The notes beneath the pieces were generated by a model. It was not told where the DNA came from. It made no database searches and saw only the letters and a program-made list of their open reading frames with translations. From JBBTSB01 sp964355775 (GTDB taxonomy: Bacteria > Patescibacteriota > Minisyncoccia > 2-02-FULL-40-12 > IGHO2-01-FULL-4-A), in the NCBI GenBank assembly GCA_964355775.1, contig CAYHEP010000019.1:1-17305 (forward strand): a stretch of 17,305 bases of DNA. The letters are read 5' to 3'. Positions 6,333 through 11,079 of this stretch are shown piece by piece. The position numbers were made by a program, and so were the translations under genes. Each line of letters begins with the position of its first letter. Within the stretch, counting starts at the first letter, position 1.

Positions 6333-6763
6333 CTCTGCTTTTTGAGAAACTCTAGCAGGTATTCAATATACTTTTGGTAATCGCGCAGGCAATCAGCCAT
6401 TGAGTCATAGATAAGCGTATGGTCTATGACGTCGTACTCATGCGTGAGCACATTGCGCGTACCAATGCTTTTTCCAATCTCCTCGGCAAATGTTTGCGGA
6501 TATACTTCAAGCTCCGCGAGCCGTAAAAATGTTTCTCGATAATCTTTTGGTGGGGATGTCTTTTCTTGAGCCAATTCCTTGATGATATGCTGATTGATAT
6601 CCACGGCTCGGTTGATAATCCGTTCCAAAAAGCGTTCCACTGCGGCTTGTTTGACAACATCCGATACAATTTCATCCATGGTATGATGCGCCAATGATGA
6701 CAACGGAGACAAGTCCTCTTGAATGAGGGAAATTTTTCGTTTTATAAAGTCATTGCGCAACAT
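6329..6763 (-). CDS. hepT: HepT-like HEPN toxin (RNase)
   Basis: This HEPN-domain protein (DUF86/HepT family) is the toxin half of a HepT-MntA pair. It has 144 residues, mostly helical, with the HEPN RNase signature R-x4-H-x-Y as RNVLTHEY (Arg103, His108, Tyr110). In characterised systems the cognate MntA adds AMP groups to the Tyr of this motif and silences the RNase. The gene overlaps the 3' end of mntA by 14 bases and is read from the same transcript, the usual order for this family. The intact motif suggests it is active. Confidence 0.9.
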   Translation of the reverse strand: MLRNDFIKRKISLIQEDLSPLSSLAHHTMDEIVSDVVKQAAVERFLERIINRAVDINQHIIKELAQEKTSPPKDYRETFLRLAELEVYPQTFAEEIGKSIGTRNVLTHEYDVIDHTLIYDSMADCLRDYQKYIEYLLEFLKKQS

Positions 6764-7190
6764 GTTGTTGGATTAGTTCGTGTCGTTTTTCAATCATGAA
6801 ACTCTCAAGATCAAAGAGAGGTTTTGCATCAATGTAGTCCCGATAAGAAAACGCACAATATTGAGCATAGGCATAAGCATCGCCGTACAAGAGTTGACCT
6901 TTTGATGTAATCTCATATCGCAAGAGAATATTGGCAGTATTGAGGACCACGAGATCAAGCTTCCCAATTCCCCCCGTACTCAAGGCACCAACGAGTCCAT
7001 CGAGAATTTCTTCATAAGCACCATAGCCAAAATGCTCAAGCCTGCTCGGTTCGAGGTATACGGCAACGTCTACATCGCTTTCGTATTGTGCAGAGCCGTC
7101 TGAACGTGAACCATGCAGGATGATAAAACGAATTCCGTTTTCTTCCGCCAATGTGGCAAGTTTGTTATTGTTTGCTGATATACCGATCAT
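6750..7190 (-). CDS. mntA: MntA-like nucleotidyltransferase antitoxin
   Basis: Minimal nucleotidyltransferase of 146 residues with a perfect G-S-x10-D-x-D motif: GSRSDGSAQYESDVD, Gly27, Ser28, Asp39, Asp41. It should AMPylate and neutralise the neighbouring HepT. I start at 7190 (MIGISANN) rather than 7220. A promoter on the complement has TTGAAT at 7219-7224, a 16-nt spacer and TATACT at 7197-7202, only 6 nt before this ATG. The longer start would lie upstream of the -10 box. The mRNA is then leaderless. The C-terminus (about residue 100 on) is an additional helical region with several aromatic residues. It is divergent from yqeY, only 36 bases away. Confidence 0.88.
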   Translation of the reverse strand: MIGISANNNKLATLAEENGIRFIILHGSRSDGSAQYESDVDVAVYLEPSRLEHFGYGAYEEILDGLVGALSTGGIGKLDLVVLNTANILLRYEITSKGQLLYGDAYAYAQYCAFSYRDYIDAKPLFDLESFMIEKRHELIQQHVAQ

Positions 7191-7196
7191 CTTGAT

Positions 7197-7224
7197 AGTA
7201 TAGCAGGAATATGGCATCATTCAA
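7197..7224 (-). promoter_or_regulatory. Promoter of mntA-hepT, likely leaderless
   Basis: On the minus strand: TTGAAT (7224-7219), a 16-nt spacer and TATACT (7202-7197), with the ATG 6 nt beyond. The layout matches the hisS promoter. Confidence 0.65.
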
Positions 7225-7226
7225 CT

Positions 7227-7502
7227 ATGCTTACAGAAAAACTCACACAAGATCTCAAAGTTGCGATGAAGGCGGGGGAGGTACAGAAGCGAGATACTAT
7301 TCGCGGACTTCAGAGTGCCATCAAGAATAAGCAAATCGAAAAAATGGCTGAACTTACGGAAGAAGAACAGCTAGTCGCCGTTGCCAAAGAAATCAAAAAC
7401 CGCAAGAAAGCGATCGAGCTGTTCAAACAAGGCGGGCGGCAGGATTTGATTGACAGCTACGAAGCGGAGATAAAAATCCTCGAGCCGTATGCGCAAAATT
7501 GA
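7227..7502 (+). CDS. yqeY: YqeY/GatB-tail domain protein, C-terminally truncated
   Basis: 91 residues matching the N-terminal half of YqeY: LTEKLTQDLKVAMKAGEVQKRDTIRGLQSAIKNKQIE, then the helix with KEIKNRKKAIELFKQGGRQDLIDSYEAEIKILEPY. Full-length YqeY is about 148 residues, with a second helical domain similar to the tail of the GatB amidotransferase subunit. Here translation stops right after ILEPYAQN, and ybeY begins 14 bases before that stop. The tRNA-binding-like tail domain is therefore missing. Either the short form is functional in this lineage or a deletion has joined yqeY to ybeY. No Shine-Dalgarno sequence is visible before the ATG. Confidence 0.85.
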   Translation: MLTEKLTQDLKVAMKAGEVQKRDTIRGLQSAIKNKQIEKMAELTEEEQLVAVAKEIKNRKKAIELFKQGGRQDLIDSYEAEIKILEPYAQN

Positions 7503-7842
7503 GAGTATACTCGAAGCTTGCTACAAAGCGCTGAAATTGAAGCGCGATGAGGTGGAGGTTGGCGTTTTTGTCGTCAACTCGGCCAAAATGCGGGAGCTGA
7601 ACCGCAAGCACCGCGGCAAAGACAAGCCTACTGATGTGCTTTCTTTTCCGTTGCACGTAAAACATGATATACTCTATTTGGGAGATATTTTTATCAACAA
7701 AGCCGAACCAGAGGAACGGTTCCCATTCTTAGTCGTTCATGGTTTTTTGCATTTGATGGGCTACGACCACGAACGTTCTGCTCGCGAAGAAAAAGTAATG
7801 TTTTCACTGCAAGATGAAATCCTCACTGCTTTGCGGAATTGA
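7489..7842 (+). CDS. ybeY: Endoribonuclease YbeY (rRNA maturation factor)
   Basis: YbeY is a zinc-dependent RNase involved in 16S rRNA 3'-end maturation and ribosome quality control. The protein is 117 residues, short for the family (often 150 or more). The zinc-binding signature HGFLHLMGYDH (84-94) has its three histidines (84, 88, 94), and the region before it contains TDVLSFP (48-54) and YLGDIFIN (63-70). It overlaps yqeY by 14 bases upstream and ftsA by 29 bases downstream, so the three are translated from one message. Confident. Confidence 0.93.
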   Translation: MRKIESILEACYKALKLKRDEVEVGVFVVNSAKMRELNRKHRGKDKPTDVLSFPLHVKHDILYLGDIFINKAEPEERFPFLVVHGFLHLMGYDHERSAREEKVMFSLQDEILTALRN

Positions 7843-9058
7843 TATAGGCAATTCCGCGATCAAGACAGTCATCGCCGAAATGAACCATGAAACGCAACAA
7901 CCGCGTATTATTGGCGTTGGAAGCATCGCATCAAACGGTTTGCGCAGAGGAATGGTCGTTGATATGACGGAAGCGATCGAGAGCGTCAAGGAATCAGTCC
8001 AGCAGGCGGAACTCATGGCGGGAAACAAAGTCACACAAGCCTATGTTTCTATCAACGGTTTGCATATCAAAACACAACTATCCAGAGGAGTCATTGCCGT
8101 ATCACGCGCGGACAATGAAATCGTTCAATCTGACATTGCCCGGCTCATCGAGGCCGCTTCCACGGTCAGCTTGCCGTTAAACTACGAGATGATTCATGTC
8201 ATCCCAAAGACGTTTATCATTGATGGACACGAACATGTAAAAAATGCGCTTGGAATGAAGGGAGTGCGGTTGGAAGTGGAGGTGCTACTCGTTGAAGGTT
8301 TGTCGCAATATATCCGCAATCTGGCAAAATGTGTCAATGCAAATGGCATTGAAGTAGCCGAATTCGTCTTTGCACCGCTTGCCGCGGCAAAGTCGGTCTT
8401 GGACAAACATCAAAAGGAATACGGCGTACTGATGGTTGACGTCGGTGGAGGCGTATCTTCGCTGGCTATGTACCATGAGGGTGAACTGATTCATACCGCT
8501 GTGTTACCGATCGGCTCGCGACACATCACCAATGATCTTGCAATAGCCTTCCGAACATCGGTGGACAACGCTGAACAAATAAAGCTTGCGCATGGCATTG
8601 CCGGCACCGCTGACATACCTTCCACCAAAAAAGAACAGATTGATCTCACTTCAATCCTCGGCGAACCTGAAACCGTGGTCCCTAGGAAGCACATCGCAAA
8701 AATCGTAGATGCGAGGATCAGCGAACTGTTTGATATGATCTCGCAGGAATTGAAAAAAATTTCCAGCACACATCTGTTGCCGGCAGGGCTCGTGCTTTCC
8801 GGTGGTGGTGCAAATCTTGCAGGACTTCCTGCATTTGCCAAAGACCGTCTTGGTCTGACCGTACGTATTGGGGGAGACTATGTGCTGGATGGTGTCTCGG
8901 AGCAGGTGCGCGATCCCGCATACGCAGTGGCGGTAGGCTTGGTCATGTGGGGATTTGACAGAGCTGAAACAACAGACAATACAAATGGCCTCATAAATAA
9001 AGTCTTTGGAAATACCATCAAAAAGGCAGGGAAATGGCTGAAAAATTTCATGCCCTGA
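7814..9058 (+). CDS. ftsA: Cell division protein FtsA
   Basis: Actin-like ATPase that anchors FtsZ filaments to the membrane at the division site. It has 414 residues of normal architecture: first phosphate-binding loop GIDIGNSAIKTVIAE (8-22), an SHS2/1C-type insertion around NGLHIKTQLSRGVIAVSR, second phosphate loop VDVGGGVSSLAMYHEG (about 210-225), adenosine motif LVLSGGGANLAGLP (about 329-342) and a C-terminal amphipathic helix GNTIKKAGKWLKNF, the expected membrane-targeting segment. The start lies inside ybeY (29-base overlap). ftsZ follows after a 72-bp spacer containing DnaA boxes and a possible promoter. Confidence 0.95.
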   Translation: MKSSLLCGIDIGNSAIKTVIAEMNHETQQPRIIGVGSIASNGLRRGMVVDMTEAIESVKESVQQAELMAGNKVTQAYVSINGLHIKTQLSRGVIAVSRADNEIVQSDIARLIEAASTVSLPLNYEMIHVIPKTFIIDGHEHVKNALGMKGVRLEVEVLLVEGLSQYIRNLAKCVNANGIEVAEFVFAPLAAAKSVLDKHQKEYGVLMVDVGGGVSSLAMYHEGELIHTAVLPIGSRHITNDLAIAFRTSVDNAEQIKLAHGIAGTADIPSTKKEQIDLTSILGEPETVVPRKHIAKIVDARISELFDMISQELKKISSTHLLPAGLVLSGGGANLAGLPAFAKDRLGLTVRIGGDYVLDGVSEQVRDPAYAVAVGLVMWGFDRAETTDNTNGLINKVFGNTIKKAGKWLKNFMP

Positions 9059-9059
9059 C

Positions 9060-9090
9060 TTATCCACAGGATGCTCCATGTTGTGGATAT
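9060..9090. promoter_or_regulatory. Pair of inverted DnaA boxes before ftsZ
   Basis: TTATCCACA (9060-9068, plus strand) is a perfect DnaA-box consensus. A second box with one mismatch lies on the minus strand at 9082-9090. Together they form an 8-bp perfect inverted repeat (9061-9068 with 9082-9089) with a 13-nt loop, so a plain hairpin is also possible. A TATACT -10-like box follows at 9098-9103. DnaA control of ftsZ is inference. Confidence 0.55.
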
Positions 9091-9130
9091 TGCTCTCTAT
9101 ACTCTTTTATGCTAGACCAAGAGCACCTCT

Positions 9131-10273
9131 ATGGCACAGATAAAACCACCTTTTGAGACCTTTGCCCGCATAAAAGTCGTCGGTGTGGGAGGCGGGGGGA
9201 ATAAAGCCATTCAGCGCATGATGGCATCCAAGATCCATGGGGTAGAGTTTGTTGCGGTAAATCTGGACGCCCAGGATCTCAATATAGCCAACGCTCCGAC
9301 CAAAATACTCATCGGCAAAAACATTACACGCGGACTTGGCGCAGGCATGAATCCGGAAATCGGACAAAAAGCGGCACAAGAAAACAAGGATGAAATTTCA
9401 GAAGCCCTGAAAGGCTCAGATATGGTATTTATTACAGCCGGACTGGGCGGGGGAACGGGAACAGGTGCCGCCCCGGTCATAGCAGAAATCGCCCGCGACC
9501 TTGGAGCGCTGACCATCGGTGTTGTCACAAAGCCTTTTTCATTTGAAGGTATGGCACGAATGCGAATTGCTGAAGATGGGTGGGCGTTGCTCCGTGAAAA
9601 AGTAGACGCCCTCATCACTATTTCAAATGATCGCTTGCTTTCTATCATAGATCGAAAAACACCTTTACTCGAAGCGTTTCAAAAAGTAGACGATGTACTA
9701 CACCAAGGTGTTCAGGGAATTTCAGATTTGATTACCGTCCCCGGCATCATAAATGTTGATTTCGCCGATGTACGCACGATCATGCAAAACTCAGGCTCCG
9801 CGCTCATGGGTATTGGGACCGCAAGCGGAGAAGACCGCGCCATTGATGCCGCGAAATCCGCCATCAATTCACCGCTTCTCGACATCTCCATCGATGGAGC
9901 GCGCGGCGTACTGTTTAATGTCTCAGGGGGAGCGGATCTTGCCATGTCGGAAATAGCCGAGGCGGCAAAAATCATCACTGCAAGCATTGATCCGAATGCA
10001 AAAGTGATTTTTGGCGCCGTTCAGGACGACACGCTCAAGAAAGGGGAGATAAAAGTCACAGTGATTGCTGCTGGATTCAACAATCCGGCTACAAAAGTCA
10101 GCGCCACTCAATCTCCGGTAACCTTTTTTGGCACGACAAACGGCGGCAATGGCAACTACAACAAAAAAGAAGATCCGATCATGCCGGAAAAATCAGTCCC
10201 TGAAGTTGTGGACGCCACCGTAGAGGAAGATGAATTTGAAATACCTGCTTTTATCAGACGCAAAATGAAGTGA
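9131..10273 (+). CDS. ftsZ: Cell division protein FtsZ
   Basis: Tubulin-like GTPase that forms the division ring. It has 380 residues. The GTP-binding region starts with KVVGVGGGGNKAIQRM (15-30), the tubulin signature GGGTGTG is at 106-112, and the T7-loop region with VDFADVRTIM is at about 208-217. A C-terminal linker (about 325-360) follows, ending in the conserved peptide EFEIPAFIRRK (about 369-379) that normally contacts FtsA. The start places the family opening (ARIKVVGVGGGG) at the usual distance from the N-terminus. No strong Shine-Dalgarno sequence is present. An intrinsic terminator lies 39 bases after the stop. Confidence 0.97.
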   Translation: MAQIKPPFETFARIKVVGVGGGGNKAIQRMMASKIHGVEFVAVNLDAQDLNIANAPTKILIGKNITRGLGAGMNPEIGQKAAQENKDEISEALKGSDMVFITAGLGGGTGTGAAPVIAEIARDLGALTIGVVTKPFSFEGMARMRIAEDGWALLREKVDALITISNDRLLSIIDRKTPLLEAFQKVDDVLHQGVQGISDLITVPGIINVDFADVRTIMQNSGSALMGIGTASGEDRAIDAAKSAINSPLLDISIDGARGVLFNVSGGADLAMSEIAEAAKIITASIDPNAKVIFGAVQDDTLKKGEIKVTVIAAGFNNPATKVSATQSPVTFFGTTNGGNGNYNKKEDPIMPEKSVPEVVDATVEEDEFEIPAFIRRKMK

Positions 10274-10311
10274 CGCTCGGGTAGAGGCAGATTTCCTCTC
10301 GACTGGATCTC

Positions 10312-10338
10312 GCAGGCAAATGGTAGGCCTGCTTTTTT
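10312..10338 (+). terminator. Intrinsic terminator of ftsZ
   Basis: GCAGGC (10312-10317) pairs with GCCTGC (10327-10332), with a 9-nt loop, followed by six Ts (10333-10338). Confidence 0.85.
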
Positions 10339-10411
10339 GATTTTCTAATCAATATTTCGGTTCCCTCGCCCCGAGTACGGGACTACGACCAAAATATTGG
10401 TATCGAAAATC
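10339..10411 (+). other. Covarying structured hairpin, copy P
   Basis: From outside inward: GATTTTC/GAAAATC (10339-10345 with 10405-10411), a small internal loop, CAATATTT/AAATATTG (10350-10357 with 10392-10399), a C-A mismatch, GG/CC, an asymmetric loop TTCCCTCGC / ACTACGA, and an apical CCCG-AGTA-CGGG. The copy at 10834-10903 has the same layout and the same loop sequences (TTCCCTC and TACGA) on the opposite strand, with different but still complementary stem bases. That pattern indicates selection on structure. Confidence 0.8.
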
Positions 10412-10483
10412 TTCAATCGCAATCCTCAATTTACATCTGCGAGACCAGAAATCGGAAATCTGCCACTACCCTCGCTTGATATG

Positions 10484-10518
10484 AAAAAGCAAAACGCGGG
10501 ACCCACATGGGATCCCGC
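10484..10518 (-). terminator. Strong minus-strand intrinsic terminator
   Basis: On the minus strand GCGGGA-T-CCCA-TG-TGGG-TCCCGC forms a 10-bp stem with one bulged base, followed by GTTTTGCTTTTT. No recognisable minus-strand protein gene lies upstream of it (10519-11079), so it probably ends a non-coding transcript. Confidence 0.75.
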
Positions 10519-10833
10519 TCGGGAGAGGTACAGGTTGAGACTAGCCACGACCGAAGGCGCGCTGGATGTTGAGCTCCTTTCGTCTCGAAACCTTATCATA
10601 GAACCCCGAGAAAAGCGAGGGGTTGNNNNNNNNNNNNNNNNNNNNNNNNNNNNNNNNNNNNNNNNNNNNNNNNNNNNNNNNNNNNNNNNNNNNNNNNNNN
10701 NNNNNNNNNNNNNNNNNNNNNNNNNGAGCTCCTTTCGTCTCGAAACCTTATCATAGAACCCCGAGAAAAGCGAGGGGTTGCGGGTTTGTCGCGCTTATGA
10801 CCGAGTAGGTACAAATTAATGCAGATTGACGTA
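10519..10833 (-). ncRNA. Candidate structured non-coding RNA (extent uncertain)
   Basis: The region upstream of the minus-strand terminator has no recognisable coding sequence but can form several stems. One is AACCCC/GGGGTT with an 11-nt loop (in 10602-10624 and again in 10757-10779). Another is TTTCG-AGA-CGAAA. A third is a C(UUCG)G tetraloop hairpin at about 10541-10561, a loop type favoured in RNA and present only in the minus-strand transcript. The 5' end is unknown; it may include the hairpin at 10834-10903. The 100-N gap lies inside. With the duplicated 55 bp collapsed, the span to the terminator shrinks to about 160 nt. I could not match it to RNase P RNA, tmRNA, SRP RNA or a known riboswitch. 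Confidence 0.3.
10571..10780. other. Assembly gap with identical 55-bp flanks
   Basis: One hundred Ns (10626-10725) are flanked by an identical 55-bp sequence, 10571-10625 on the left and 10726-10780 on the right. An overlap of this exact length at contig ends is typical of de Bruijn graph assembly with k near 55. The most likely truth is one copy and no missing sequence. A real tandem repeat remains possible. Confidence 0.85.
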
Positions 10834-10903
10834 GAGTTTCGGTAACAAAATTTTGGTCGTAGGTCCAAAGGACCGAGGGAACCGAAATTTTGTTTAGAAA
10901 CTC
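10834..10903 (-). other. Covarying structured hairpin, copy M
   Basis: Plus-strand pairing: GAGTTTC/GAAACTC (10834-10840 with 10897-10903), AACAAAATTT/AAATTTTGTT (10844-10853 with 10885-10894), GG/CC, an asymmetric loop TCGTA / GAGGGAA, and a perfect apical GGTCC-AAA-GGACC. Read on the minus strand it matches copy P (10339-10411) in layout and loop sequence. Weaker pairing appears to extend outward on both sides for about 50 bases. It lies about 180 bases before nrdJ. Confidence 0.8.
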
Positions 10904-10968
10904 AAGGAAATATGCATACAATTTGTCTACGAGGACATCAAAGCAGCAAAACCACAAGCCCAAGCGAG

Positions 10969-11010
10969 TTATCCACAGCAATGACCAGTTGCGCTCTTCT
11001 GTGCAACTGG
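10969..11010 (+). promoter_or_regulatory. DnaA box and stem-loop upstream of nrdJ
   Basis: TTATCCACA (10969-10977) is a consensus DnaA box, identical to the one before ftsZ. It is followed by an 8-bp stem (10985-10992 with 11003-11010, CCAGTTGC/GCAACTGG) with a 10-nt loop. In E. coli DnaA regulates the class I reductase genes nrdAB; a similar role here is inference. I saw no B12 riboswitch core and no NrdR-type palindrome. Confidence 0.45.
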
Positions 11011-11079
11011 AGTAAGATGAAGAGGTTGGTCCGAACATTATGTAATAATCAGAACGAGTCTTTTCGACTTCCTTGTTTT

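Larger units (their letters stand above)
10279..10471. repeat. 193-bp imperfect palindrome downstream of ftsZ
   Basis: The left arm (10279-10338) and the reverse complement of the right arm (10412-10471) align closely, including GGGTAG-GGCAGATTTCC and TCTCGCAG blocks. Between them lies the structured hairpin at 10339-10411. As RNA it would form a roughly 190-nt rod with internal loops, similar in size and shape to 6S-type RNA, but I see no diagnostic 6S features. The ftsZ terminator is embedded in the left arm. Confidence 0.75.

Noticed and set aside
7191..7220. Longer mntA start
   Set aside because: It would place the start codon upstream of the -10 box.
10279..10471. Calling the palindrome a 6S RNA
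   Set aside because: Size and rod shape fit, but no promoter, strand evidence or characteristic central bubble could be shown.
10397..10868. Protein frames running through the N gap on both strands
   Set aside because: They depend on translated Ns, have no recognisable motifs, and overlap palindromes and a terminator.
10912..11079. 56-residue N-terminal extension of nrdJ
   Set aside because: The extra residues cover the DnaA box and a stem-loop, have no family similarity, and the known class II reductase sequence starts after 11080.
10412..11079. Cobalamin riboswitch or NrdR box before nrdJ
   Set aside because: A GCCACT string at 10462-10467 recalls the B12 element, but the rest of the core is absent and the string belongs to the palindrome arm; no NrdR palindrome is seen.
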